Positions 52,436-61,356 are shown, counted from the first letter of the stretch. The stretch is DNA of 64,000 bases from Blautia hansenii DSM 20583 (GCF_002222595.2 NZ_CP022413.2:1194001-1258000), one strand, 5' to 3'. Numbers and translations: made by a program. The notes: generated by a model from the letters alone, not told the origin.

Positions 52436-53233
52436 ATGAATGAATCAATGGATGATATCTTGAAATATGTAGAAAAACTCACCTCATATGTACAAGGCGA
52501 GGTAAAAGTAGGTGACTATGAATCATTATCTATTTTGGGTAGCAAGGAACAGCAACATCTTTCTGAAATATCACAAGATATATCGCAGCTTTTTTTGAAT
52601 CAGAGTGATGAAATCGGAAGCACAATCAGTTTATTGTTAGATAAATTAACTTCTATCAGACTTCCACAAAGTAGAGAAAAGAGATGTTTTTTTGTAAAAA
52701 AAAAGAAAAAGTTACCAGAATCTGTAATTTGGGGTCAGTATACAGATGCTAATAGATATATTGAAAAATTAACCTGTGAATTAGAATTACAAAAAGTACA
52801 ATTGCTTAAGGAAGAGCATCTGCTAACCAGATTGGAAAGTCAATTAAAAGATTGTGAACAAGATTTGTTGATGTGTGAGAAAAAAGGAACGCATATATTA
52901 AAAACGAAATCAGCTTTAGATGATGATGTATGGTGGGAACGACTGGAACAAAGAATCAATGATATTTCAGTATCGAAAATAGTTACCAAACAATCATTAT
53001 TACAGATACAATTATTAAGTAAAAACAATACTGCAATCATCAATAAAATAGAGTCTTTATTGGAAAATGTTGTACCAATATGGAAAAAGCAGATAGAAAT
53101 ATTTGTTTCAGTAATGAAGAAAACAGATGATGCTCAAATCTGCCAATTGATGGAAGAAGAAATGATGCTTTTATCTAAATTTGAAATCGCAGATGGAACA
53201 ATAAGAAAAGAATTAGAAAGTGTTTCACTATGA
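52436..53233 (+). CDS. Divergent TelA-like helical protein
   Basis: A 265-residue, almost entirely helical protein. Its C-terminal region (KQSLLQIQLLSKNNTAIINK, then LENVVPIWKKQIEIF) follows the same pattern as the TelA protein encoded next (QSAPQVRMLQNNDRELLDKL, LSNTIPLWRNQLVL), so it looks like a shortened TelA paralogue. A basic patch (FFVKKKKK) lies mid-protein. Its stop codon TGA at 53231-53233 lies 14 bases before the telA start. It probably forms a hetero-oligomer with the TelA and XpaC proteins (inference). Confidence 0.6.
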   Translation: MNESMDDILKYVEKLTSYVQGEVKVGDYESLSILGSKEQQHLSEISQDISQLFLNQSDEIGSTISLLLDKLTSIRLPQSREKRCFFVKKKKKLPESVIWGQYTDANRYIEKLTCELELQKVQLLKEEHLLTRLESQLKDCEQDLLMCEKKGTHILKTKSALDDDVWWERLEQRINDISVSKIVTKQSLLQIQLLSKNNTAIINKIESLLENVVPIWKKQIEIFVSVMKKTDDAQICQLMEEEMMLLSKFEIADGTIRKELESVSL

Positions 53234-53247
53234 AAGGAGCATTTACA

Positions 53248-54408
53248 ATGAGTAACAAAACGATTCTAACACTAAATCCAGAGGAGAAAACAGAAGACGT
53301 ACATATGTTGAATATACCAACAATGACGGCTGTTGACGCAGGAATCAATAAAGGTGGTTATAATGCAGGAACTATCGATGAGTCTATGTTATCAGAAGAA
53401 GAAAAAGAACAAGTCGAACAATTTGCAGCTGAAATAGATATTTCAAATGTGGATCAGGTTGTACAGTATGGTATGTCAGCTCAGCAAAATATTTCAAATT
53501 TTTCTGTTTCGATTCTCAAGAAAGTTAAAACTTATGATTTGGGCGAAGTTGGAACTTCGTTGAAAGAATTGACCGTTGCCATTGATGCCACAACAGAGCC
53601 AGAGAAAAAAGGAATATTTGGATTATTTCAAAAAGCAAAAAGGGGAGTTGGCTCAATTAGGGCAAATTACGCAAAAGCGGAAAGTAATGTGGACCGTATT
53701 GAAAAAGATTTAAGATTACATCAAAATACACTGATACAGGATGTATCAATGTATCAACAAATGTATGAACTGAATGTGCAATATTACAAAGAATTGACAA
53801 TGTATATCATTGCAGGTAAAAAGGCTCTGGATATTGCAAAAGCAGGAAAGCTACAAGAGCTAAAGAATAAAGCTGACAGCACAAATATGCAGGAAGATGT
53901 TCAGGCCTTTAAAGATTTTGAAGATTTATGTTATCGATTTGAAAAGAAAATCAATGATTTGGAATTTACAAGAGTGATTGCGATTCAGTCTGCTCCACAG
54001 GTTAGAATGCTTCAAAATAATGATCGTGAATTATTGGATAAATTGCAGTCTTCATTGTCAAATACAATACCTCTTTGGAGAAATCAGTTGGTTCTTTCAT
54101 TGGGAATAGAACGTTCAAAACGAGCACTTGACGCACAATCTACTCTTACAGAAAAGACGAATGAACTGTTAAGAAGAAATTCAGAAACATTAAAAATGGC
54201 AACAATTGAAACAGCGGAAGAGGTTGAAAAGCCTATTGTAGATATTGAAACATTGCGCTTATGTAGCAAAAACTTGATTACTTCGGTGAATGAGGTTATG
54301 AAAATTCATGAAGCAGGATCTGTTCAAAGAGTAAAAGCACAGGAAGAACTTATCAAAATTGAAGAGGATTTGAAACAGGCAATGCTGGAATCTAAATTTA
54401 GAAAATAG
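53248..54408 (+). CDS. TelA-family (toxic anion resistance) protein
   Basis: A 386-residue, all-helical cytosolic protein of the TelA/KlaA family. The family core includes RVGSIRANYAKAESNVDRIE-type helices, VSMYQQMYELNVQYYKELTM, IAIQSAPQVRML and NTIPLWRNQL. TelA proteins have been linked to tellurite and antimicrobial-peptide tolerance, but their biochemical role is unknown. ATG 53248 has AAAGGAG eight bases upstream; the ATG at 53230 overlaps the previous stop and lacks a ribosome site. It pairs with the XpaC-like gene. Confidence 0.85.
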   Translation: MSNKTILTLNPEEKTEDVHMLNIPTMTAVDAGINKGGYNAGTIDESMLSEEEKEQVEQFAAEIDISNVDQVVQYGMSAQQNISNFSVSILKKVKTYDLGEVGTSLKELTVAIDATTEPEKKGIFGLFQKAKRGVGSIRANYAKAESNVDRIEKDLRLHQNTLIQDVSMYQQMYELNVQYYKELTMYIIAGKKALDIAKAGKLQELKNKADSTNMQEDVQAFKDFEDLCYRFEKKINDLEFTRVIAIQSAPQVRMLQNNDRELLDKLQSSLSNTIPLWRNQLVLSLGIERSKRALDAQSTLTEKTNELLRRNSETLKMATIETAEEVEKPIVDIETLRLCSKNLITSVNEVMKIHEAGSVQRVKAQEELIKIEEDLKQAMLESKFRK

Positions 54409-54460
54409 ATGATTTCAAAAAGAGGTAAATTGAAGTTCTTTTTGAAAATGGAGGGTGCTT

Positions 54461-55024
54461 GTGAAAAAATTTAAAGTAACAATTAATGCTCCTATAGTTT
54501 TAGGGTTTGTATTTGTTTGCGCTATTTCATTGATTATCGGTACTTTAACACAAGGGATGAGCACAGAAGCTTTGTTCATGACATATCATTCATCTTTGAA
54601 AAATCCAATGACCTATTTACGTTTTTTTACGCATGTTTTTGGACATGAAGGTATGTCTCATTTCATAGGAAACACGATATATATTTTGCTATTGGGTCCA
54701 TTACTTGAAGAGAAATATGGATCAAGCTGTTTGATAAAAGTGATACTAGTTACAGCTTTTGTAACAGGGATTGTAAATTATATATTTTTTCCACAAATAG
54801 CATTGTGTGGAGCTAGTGGTGTGGTATTTGCATTTATTGTTTTATCATCATTTACTGGCTTCAAAAATGGAGAAATACCCCTTACATTTATATTGGTTGT
54901 AGTATTATTCTTGGGACAGCAGATATATGAAGGAATTGCACTGCATGATAATGTTTCTCAAATTACACATATCATTGGTGGAGCGATTGGTGGATTTGTT
55001 GGATATTTTTTTAATAGAAAATGA
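54461..55024 (+). CDS. Rhomboid-family intramembrane serine protease
   Basis: A 187-residue, six-helix rhomboid protein. HFIGN (His67, Asn71) is the helix-2 motif, CGASG contains the nucleophile Ser119, and THIIGGAIGGF in the last helix supplies the catalytic histidine. It cleaves membrane helices of substrate proteins. GTG 54461 after TGGAGGG is the preferred start over GTG 54455. As the last gene of the Hxs operon, it could release HxsA or the MORN protein from the membrane (inference). Confidence 0.85.
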   Translation: MKKFKVTINAPIVLGFVFVCAISLIIGTLTQGMSTEALFMTYHSSLKNPMTYLRFFTHVFGHEGMSHFIGNTIYILLLGPLLEEKYGSSCLIKVILVTAFVTGIVNYIFFPQIALCGASGVVFAFIVLSSFTGFKNGEIPLTFILVVVLFLGQQIYEGIALHDNVSQITHIIGGAIGGFVGYFFNRK

Positions 55025-55082
55025 AATTGCAGATTTAGTAAAAAATAAATATAGTATAATCTAAAGAGAGTTGAAGTAACTG

Positions 55083-55124
55083 TACTCCTATGATTTCAAT
55101 TTTGAAGTCATAGGGGTATTTTTT
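55083..55124 (+). terminator. Terminator of the Hxs operon
   Basis: TACTCCTATGATTTC (55083-55097) pairs with GAAGTCATAGGGGTA (55104-55118) with two G-T pairs, followed by TTTTTT. It closes the twelve-gene operon. Confidence 0.88.
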
Positions 55125-55140
55125 GTGCAGAAAAATAAAA

Positions 55141-55260
55141 AATTTCCTTTTTCACCCTGTATTTTCCCCGCTGAACATTTCGTTATATGAGAGCAAAAAA
55201 ATAAAATTCCTTTTTTATTTGTAAAAAGCCCTCTCTACGTTCTGATATATGAGGAACAAA
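55141..55260 (+). repeat. Two degenerate direct repeats of about 60 bp upstream of ssb
   Basis: Each unit begins with AATTTCCTTTTT or AATTCCTTTTTT (55141 and 55206) and ends with ATATGAGAGCAAA (55185-55197) or ATATGAGGAACAAA (55247-55260). They are the only structure seen in 55125-55332. They could be replication-initiator or regulator sites for the adjacent SSB/primase module. Confidence 0.4.
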
Positions 55261-55332
55261 TTACATTTGCCTTAAAAGAATCGGGCCTGATTCAAGAACA
55301 AAGAAAAAACGAAAAGAGAAAGGAGAAACTAC

Positions 55333-55737
55333 ATGAACAAAACAATCTTAATGGGAAGACTGACAAAAGATCCGGAGGTGAAATATCTCCAGGATGAAAA
55401 CAGTACTGCAATGGCAAGATACACGCTGGCAGTAGACAGGCGATATCGAAAGGATGGAAAGGCAGAAACAGATTTTATTTCTTGTGTTACCTTTGGGAAG
55501 AATGCTGAGTTTGTAGAAAAATATCTGCAAAAAGGGTTGAAGATTTTAGTAAGCGGACGGATCCAGACAGGAAGCTATGTGAATCAGGAGGGGAATAAAG
55601 TTTATACCATCAATGTGATCGTAGAAGAACATTATTTCGCAGAAGGGAAGAAACTGTCAGGATCAGAAAAGAAAGAAGATACCGATCCGGATGGATTTAT
55701 GCATCTTCCAGACGGAGAAGAACTTCCGTTTGAGTAA
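55333..55737 (+). CDS. ssb: Single-stranded DNA-binding protein
   Basis: A 134-residue OB-fold protein: MNKTILMGRLTKDPEVKYLQ start, DFISCVTFGKNAEFVEKYLQ and KGLKILVSGRIQTGSYVNQEG. It ends with the acidic DGEELPFE tip, which recruits partner proteins. It coats single-stranded DNA during transfer and rolling-circle-type replication of the element. AAAGGAG precedes the ATG. It is likely element-specific rather than the host's main SSB. Confidence 0.93.
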   Translation: MNKTILMGRLTKDPEVKYLQDENSTAMARYTLAVDRRYRKDGKAETDFISCVTFGKNAEFVEKYLQKGLKILVSGRIQTGSYVNQEGNKVYTINVIVEEHYFAEGKKLSGSEKKEDTDPDGFMHLPDGEELPFE

Positions 55738-55763
55738 GAAAAACTCGGATGCTGAAAGCAGAA

Positions 55764-55792
55764 GAGCGCACTTATATACCTTACAAGGTATG
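55764..55792 (-). other. Putative origin of transfer (MOBQ-like oriT)
   Basis: On the minus strand, the inverted repeat ATACCTT/AAGGTAT (55777-55792) is followed one base later by AAGTGCGCTCT (55774-55764). This matches the MOBQ arrangement of an inverted repeat next to a TAAGTGCGCCCT-type nick region. It lies between ssb and the relaxase operon, and the relaxase found here is of the MobA/MobL (MOBQ) class. Confidence 0.65.
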
Positions 55793-55939
55793 TACGTCCT
55801 ACGGAGTTTGCATCTTTCTGAAGGGGAATTCCGAAAGTGTTTGCGGATGATCCATCCGAAGAAGGGTTCCCCTTCCGGCAGAAATGCCTATCCCGTAACA
55901 GAGAAAATGGAAGAGTTGAAAAAGGAGAAAAAGAACGAT

Positions 55940-56251
55940 ATGGCGAAGAAGAAAACATTTCAGGAATATACCCAAGAAGCACTTCTTGAGATTGAAAAAA
56001 CAGAAGCTGCATTGAAACAGGTAAAGCTTGAGAAGGAGCAGGCAGAGCACAGGATCCAGAGATCCTTGAATTATCTGGATACACAGAAAAAGAAAAAGCG
56101 AAAGGCACGAACCCATCTGTTGATCCAGAAGGGAGCAGCCATAGAAGCAATCTGTAAAGATACCAAATATCTGACAGAGGCAGAATTTTATCAGCTGATG
56201 GATGAACTTCTTCATGATCCCGCTTGTAAGTTTTGTGATTGTCGTTCATGA
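55940..56251 (+). CDS. DUF3847-type small relaxosome-associated protein
   Basis: A 103-residue protein: a long basic coiled coil (EALLEIEKTEAALKQVKLEK, then SLNYLDTQKKKKRKARTHLL) with the end block EAICKDTKYLTEAEFYQLMD. It resembles DUF3847 proteins found before MobA/MobL relaxases and is likely a relaxosome accessory protein that binds near oriT. ATG 55940 has AAGGAG about 13 bases upstream. Earlier in-frame codons would read through the putative oriT and are rejected. Confidence 0.65.
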   Translation: MAKKKTFQEYTQEALLEIEKTEAALKQVKLEKEQAEHRIQRSLNYLDTQKKKKRKARTHLLIQKGAAIEAICKDTKYLTEAEFYQLMDELLHDPACKFCDCRS

Positions 56252-56252
56252 A

Positions 56253-56363
56253 ATGGTTCGTGGACGGGCGGAAACTGCAGAAGCGAAGGAACGAGAATTC
56301 GCAGAAGAGGAAGCACTATTAAAGGCGATGCAGCGAGGTGAACTGCCACAGGGAGATGCGTAA
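56253..56363 (+). CDS. 36-residue hypothetical protein before the relaxase gene
   Basis: Starting at ATG 56253, one base after the previous stop, this short frame (MVRGRAETAEAKEREFAEEE, ending ELPQGDA) is charged and helical and ends one base before the relaxase ATG. A GTG at 56235 could add six residues. Tight packing suggests it is translated; no function can be assigned. Confidence 0.45.
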   Translation: MVRGRAETAEAKEREFAEEEALLKAMQRGELPQGDA

Positions 56364-56364
56364 G

Positions 56365-57912
56365 ATGGGATGTTATCACTTTCATCTAAATCAATTATCC
56401 AGAGGAAAAGGGCAGTCTGCCATTGCTAGTGCTGCTTACCGAGCCGGTACAAAACTGGAATGTACGTATTATGGAGAAGTGAGTGATTATACGAGAAAAG
56501 GCGGTGTGGTATTAGCGGAGATCCATCTTCCCCAACAGGCTCCGGAGAGATTCAAAGACAGAGAGACCCTTTGGAATGAGGTGGAATGGATCGAAGGGAA
56601 TAAGAAAGCACAGCTGGCACACAGCTTTGATATTGCCTTGATGAATGAGTTTTCCATGGGAGAAAATATTGAGCTTGCAAGAAGATTCGTAGAAGAACAG
56701 TTAGTCGCAAGAGGGATGATCGCAGATCTAGCGATCCATGATCCGAAGAAAGCAAAGGATAAAATACCCAATCCCCATATGCACATCATGGTTCCCATCC
56801 GCCCTTTACAGGAAGATGGTACCTGGGGACAAAAACAAAAAAAGGTTCCAGTATTAACACCGGATGGACAGACGGTTTTGAATCAGAAAGGACAACCGGT
56901 ATTTCGGGCGGTACATACAACGGATTGGAGCAGGAAAGAAACCTTGGAAGAATTGAGAAGTGCCTGGGCGAAGATGTGTAACGAACTGTATGAAGAAAAA
57001 GGACTTACAGAAAGAGTCGATGCCAGGTCTTATGAGGAACGGGGGATTGATAAGATCCCGATGGTGCATGAAGGACCGAATGTACAGGCAATGGAAGCAA
57101 GAGGGATTTCAACCGCACTGGGAAGTTTAAACCGACTCATCCGAGCCTTAAATGATATGAAAGAACGGGCAAAGAATCTTCTTCAATGGTCCTTGTTTCG
57201 AGAAAGCCAACTGATGGAACGGATGGTGTTCTTACATCAGCCAACCTTAGCGGATTATCTGAGAAACTATTGTGATAAGAGAAATGCAGTTGCAGAATCC
57301 TACGCTTATGGAACACAAAAGGCGAAGAATACAAATCTGAAACAATTTGCAGAGACGATCCGCTTTCTGGAAGAGCAGGATGTGAGAACCCCAGAACAGC
57401 TGACAGAGAAAATCCAGGAATTAGATACTCAGCTAAAAGAGGTAAGTCAGCGATTGAATCAACAACTGTCTGCTTTGCGAAGTGTCAACAGCAATCTTTA
57501 TGCAATGAAAGAGTATTTTGAAACAAGACCTGTTTATCTGGAATTAAAGAACAAATATTTTGGCAGGGAAAAATTCAAAGAGGAACATAAGAAGGAACTT
57601 AGCGGATATTATCGTTCGGAAAGAATCTTAAAAGAAAATCTAGATCCAAGTGGGAAGATTCCGGAAGGACAATGGAAACGAGAAGCCGCCCGTTTATCAG
57701 AAGAGATAGCTGCTTTACGAAAAGAAGATAAACGGATCTATGCCATGTTACGAAAGTATGAGGAAGTCAAAAATCATGTGGAAGCTTTGATGGCAGAGGA
57801 AGGAGAAGGTGTCTCTCTTCCAGAAACAAACAAACGGGAGCAATCCACAGAAACAAAAGAAGCAGTGAGAACCATGAAACGAAAGAAGAAACATCATGGA
57901 ATGGAGTTATAG
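56365..57912 (+). CDS. mobL: MobA/MobL-family relaxase
   Basis: A 515-residue MOBQ-class relaxase. Its N terminus, CYHFHLNQLSRGKGQSAIAS then AAYRAG, is the family signature. The HUH metal site is PHMHIMVPIRPL. The C-terminal 250 residues are coiled coil. It nicks oriT and leads the strand into the recipient through a helper's secretion system. ATG 56365, with GGGAGA upstream, is chosen over the ATG at 56338. The frame is intact. Confidence 0.92.
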   Translation: MGCYHFHLNQLSRGKGQSAIASAAYRAGTKLECTYYGEVSDYTRKGGVVLAEIHLPQQAPERFKDRETLWNEVEWIEGNKKAQLAHSFDIALMNEFSMGENIELARRFVEEQLVARGMIADLAIHDPKKAKDKIPNPHMHIMVPIRPLQEDGTWGQKQKKVPVLTPDGQTVLNQKGQPVFRAVHTTDWSRKETLEELRSAWAKMCNELYEEKGLTERVDARSYEERGIDKIPMVHEGPNVQAMEARGISTALGSLNRLIRALNDMKERAKNLLQWSLFRESQLMERMVFLHQPTLADYLRNYCDKRNAVAESYAYGTQKAKNTNLKQFAETIRFLEEQDVRTPEQLTEKIQELDTQLKEVSQRLNQQLSALRSVNSNLYAMKEYFETRPVYLELKNKYFGREKFKEEHKKELSGYYRSERILKENLDPSGKIPEGQWKREAARLSEEIAALRKEDKRIYAMLRKYEEVKNHVEALMAEEGEGVSLPETNKREQSTETKEAVRTMKRKKKHHGMEL

Positions 57913-57927
57913 GAGGAATTTTAGAAG

Positions 57928-59835
57928 ATGGAAGAATATACAAGAGAACAGATTCAAAGAGCAGATGATACTGATTTATATGTTTTTCTTTCTGGGAGAG
58001 GAGAACAGTTCAAACGATGTGGGAAGGAATACCGATGGTTGCGACATGACAGTGTGATGATCAACAAGAACGAATGGTATCGTTTTAGTCAGAATAAAGG
58101 TGGTCATGCCATCGATTTTATGAAAGAATTTTACGGTCTTTCTTTTGCAGAGGCAGTTAAAGAATTATTAGGAGAAGAGGGAGTTGGAGAAACCAACAGA
58201 AGAACGGACAAGGAAGATGCAGGCAGACAGAAGGTCTGCCCCATCCCCTTGCCTGGATTGGAATTGCCAGAAAGAAATGAAAGCTGTGAGATTGCAAGGA
58301 AGTATCTCATTGAGCAGAGGAAACTATCGGAATGGCTGATAGATCAGATGATTGCAAAGGGGGATATTTATGAAAGTAAAAACTATCACAATGTGGTATT
58401 CGTCGGAAGAGACAAAGAACAGAATCCTAGATATGCAGCTATGCGGGGAACCGATGAGAACCGATATCGTGGGGAGGCAAGAGGTTCGGAAAAAGCCTAT
58501 GGATTTGGCCATATAGGAACGGATGAAAAACTGTTTGTGTTTGAATCCCCCATTGATCTTTTGTCTTATATCACTGCAGTTCCGGAAGACTGGGGAAAGC
58601 ATAGTTATATTTCTCTGGGCGGATTGAGTGAAAAAGCAATGAAACGGATGTATACAGAATATCCTCATATTCATTCCATCTACTTGTGTCTGGATAATGA
58701 TGAGCCTGGAAATGAGAGATGCACGCAGTTTGTTTCTCTTATTCCGAAGGAACTGAGTGTGTACCGATTAGAACCGGTGAAGAAAGACTGGAATGAATGT
58801 CTGGTAGCAGAAGTTCCAGTAGAAAATATGGCAAAGCAGATGTGTTGGAGAGATGCCAGGGAAAAACCAGTTCCGGTCATGAAAATGTCGGAGGTTGAGG
58901 AAACGGTGGTCCAGTGGTTATGGTATCCCTTCATTCCCTTTGGAAAGGTTACTTTGATCCAAGGGAATCCGGGAAAAGGAAAAACATGGCTTGCAATGGC
59001 AATTGCCGCATACTGTACCAACGGAAAGGAACTTCCCAATGCACTTCCGATAGAACCCTTTAATGTGTTGTATCAAACAGCAGAGGATGGGATTGCAGAT
59101 ACCATTAAACCCAGATTAGCAAAATGTGGTGCAGATATGACAAGGGTACGATTCATCAATGAAGAAGAAAAACAGCTTTCTATGACGGACGATCGGATTG
59201 AAAAAGCCATCCGACAGAATAATGTACGACTCATGATCATGGATCCCATACAGGCTTATCTGGGAGCCAATGTGGATATGAACCGGGCAAATGAGATCCG
59301 TCCCTTATTTCGACATCTCAGTACGATTGCAGAGAGAACTGGATGTGCCATTGTTCTCATTGGACATTTGAATAAGTCGTCGGGAAGTCAGAGTGATTAC
59401 CGTTCCCTGGGATCCATTGATATCGCAGCGGCAGTACGAAGCATCTTATTTGTAGAAAAGGTGGAAAAAGAGAAGGAACAGGATATCCGAGTGGTATATC
59501 AGCAAAAGGATTCTCTTGCTAAAAAAGAAAATCCGGTAGCGTTTTCTTTAGGAGAAAAAGGCTTAAAATGGTTAGGAGAATACGATATATCCATTGAAGA
59601 TCTGCTAATGGGAAAAGCAGGAACGAAAAAGGAAACGAAACTGGAAAAGGCACAGAAATTGATCCTGGAGTTATTAACCAAACGAAAAGTGATGTGTTTA
59701 GAAGAATTAGAGGCGGAACTACTTGCCTATGGGATTTCTTCCAGAACAGGAAGAGATGCAAGAAAGCAGCTGGAAAACAGATTGAGCTACGACTGGTGTC
59801 AGGGAAGAAAAACAGTTGCGTTAATCACAGAATAA
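57928..59835 (+). CDS. Primase (toprim, DUF3991)-RepA-like ATPase fusion
   Basis: A 635-residue replication protein. Residues 1 to about 90 are a zinc-finger-like/DUF3991 N terminus, and about 140-280 a toprim domain (VFESPIDLLSYI, YLCLDNDEPGNERC). From about 330 onward lies an AAA_25/RepA-like hexameric helicase with Walker A QGNPGKGKTW and Walker B RLMIMDPIQAYLG. A winged-helix tail ends the protein. It primes and unwinds the element's DNA for replication. GGAGG precedes the ATG. Confidence 0.85.
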   Translation: MEEYTREQIQRADDTDLYVFLSGRGEQFKRCGKEYRWLRHDSVMINKNEWYRFSQNKGGHAIDFMKEFYGLSFAEAVKELLGEEGVGETNRRTDKEDAGRQKVCPIPLPGLELPERNESCEIARKYLIEQRKLSEWLIDQMIAKGDIYESKNYHNVVFVGRDKEQNPRYAAMRGTDENRYRGEARGSEKAYGFGHIGTDEKLFVFESPIDLLSYITAVPEDWGKHSYISLGGLSEKAMKRMYTEYPHIHSIYLCLDNDEPGNERCTQFVSLIPKELSVYRLEPVKKDWNECLVAEVPVENMAKQMCWRDAREKPVPVMKMSEVEETVVQWLWYPFIPFGKVTLIQGNPGKGKTWLAMAIAAYCTNGKELPNALPIEPFNVLYQTAEDGIADTIKPRLAKCGADMTRVRFINEEEKQLSMTDDRIEKAIRQNNVRLMIMDPIQAYLGANVDMNRANEIRPLFRHLSTIAERTGCAIVLIGHLNKSSGSQSDYRSLGSIDIAAAVRSILFVEKVEKEKEQDIRVVYQQKDSLAKKENPVAFSLGEKGLKWLGEYDISIEDLLMGKAGTKKETKLEKAQKLILELLTKRKVMCLEELEAELLAYGISSRTGRDARKQLENRLSYDWCQGRKTVALITE

Positions 59836-59840
59836 AAGAT

Positions 59841-59906
59841 GACATTGGCAAAAAAATACTTTGGCATTGGCAGTCTTTATAGATACCTTTGCCAGCCGCC
59901 AATGTC
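59841..59906 (+). repeat. Inverted repeat between primase and xis
   Basis: GACATTGGC (59841-59849) pairs with GCCAATGTC (59898-59906). A further GGCATTGGC (59863-59871) and TTTGCC inside allow alternative pairing. It could be a regulatory hairpin or attenuator controlling xis-int expression. Confidence 0.5.
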
Positions 59907-59937
59907 AAAAACAAAGATAATAGAAGGAGGCATACAA

Positions 59938-60141
59938 ATGACAAGTTATGATATACCTTATTGGAAGAAGTATACATTATCCATTGAAGAGGCAGCATCC
60001 TATTTTCGTATTGGAGAAGGAAAGCTTCGTAAGTTAGTCAGTGACAATCCAAATGCAGAGTATTTGCTTTGGAATGGGAATCGTGTATAGATAAAACGAA
60101 CAAGATTTGAAAAATTTATTGATACACTCAGTGCGATATAA
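59938..60141 (+). pseudogene. xis: Excisionase (Tn916 Xis-type) with premature amber codon
   Basis: ATG 59938, with GAAGGAGG upstream, encodes [20 protein letters not shown] then LLWNGNRV and stops at TAG 60088-60090. The same frame continues IKRTRFEKFIDTLSAI to TAA 60139-60141, matching the missing C terminus of Tn916-family Xis (NGNRVLIKRKLFEEF). A single T-to-A change of a TTG codon explains it. The 50-residue product lacks the last helix and is probably inactive. Confidence 0.8.
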
Positions 60142-60227
60142 AATGAAATTTAAAAGAAGGAGGTGTTCGAATTAGGGGTTACATGATATACTAACAATAT
60201 CATGTTGCGTCCCCTTGGAGGTAGGAT

Positions 60228-61339
60228 ATGATTTCAAAGAGACGTGATGATAAAGGCAGAGTTCTCCAGCAAGGAGAATGGCAGGAACCAAGTGGACGTT
60301 ACCGCTATAAATATACAGATTCACTTGGTAAGCGTAAAATATTATATAGTTGGAGATTGACAGAAGCAGATAAGATGCCGGAAGGTAAACGGGCAGATCT
60401 TTCTCTCAGGGAAAAAGAAAGAAAAGTTCAGTCCTTACAGATGCAAGGGATTACAGGAAGTAACATTACAGTGCTTGAACTTGTGGAACGATATCTTTCC
60501 CTGAAAACAGGAGTAAAGCATAATACTTTAGCGAATTACAAATTTGTGGTGAATGTATTGAAAAAGGAAGAATTCGCTTATAAGAAAGTGGATGATGTGA
60601 AACTTTCTGACGCAAAGATTTTTCTGATAAAACTACAAAGAGATGGTAGAGGATATAGTTCCATTCATTCCATCAGAGGTGTTTTAAGACCTGCTTTTCA
60701 AATGGCTGTGGATGATGACTTGATTCTAAAAAATCCATTTGGATTTGAATTAGGTACAGTACTTGTTAATGACAGTCAGAAAAGACACGCTGTTTCTCCG
60801 GAAGATGAAACTAAATTTCTTGATTTTGTAAAGAATGGAAGTATATCATCGTATCTACAAAGACAACAAGTGGTACGCGGTTACTTCCAATGGAAGCGGA
60901 TGTAAAAGAAGCATTTCTTCGAATCTTGAAGAATAGAAGGAAACCAAAACGTGAGCCGATGGTGGATGGATATGGAGGATTTCTGTTTCTGGACAAGAAT
61001 GGAAGGCCAATGGTTGCACTTCATTGGGAAAAGTACATGCAGCATGCAAGAGAAAAATATAATCGTGAGAATTTGTTGCAATTGCCGCCAGTTACTCCAC
61101 ATATATGCAGGCATACTTATTGTACAAATATGGCCAATTCAGGGATGAACCCAAAGACACTGCAATATCTGATGGGGCATTCAGATGTATCTGTAACACT
61201 TAATATTTATACGCATACCGGCTATGATGATGCAAAGAAAGAACTTGCCAGATTAAAAGAAGCAAGGGATGAACTGGAAAAGAAAAAGTTTATAACCCAA
61301 AAACATGCACAAACAACTCATGTAAGCCTTATCTCATAA
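60228..61339 (+). pseudogene. int: Tn916-type tyrosine integrase with internal deletion/frameshift, element 3
   Basis: The N-terminal frame (60228-60905) covers the arm- and core-binding domains (MISKRRDDKGRVLQQGEWQE to RHAVSPEDETKFLDFVKN). Around 60845-60880 it jumps to another frame that resumes at STKTTSGTRLLPM and continues to PHICRHTYCTNM and LNIYTHTG. About 65 codons are missing, including the segment with the first catalytic arginine (usually GLRISEFCGLT). The enzyme should be dead. It lies 160 bases before attachment site D. Confidence 0.85.
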
Positions 61340-61356
61340 GGAATTAGGGACTTTAA

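Noticed and set aside
55691..55939. N-terminal extension of the DUF3847-type protein
   Set aside because: The extended frame reads through the ssb 3' end and the putative oriT; the recognisable protein begins at 55940.
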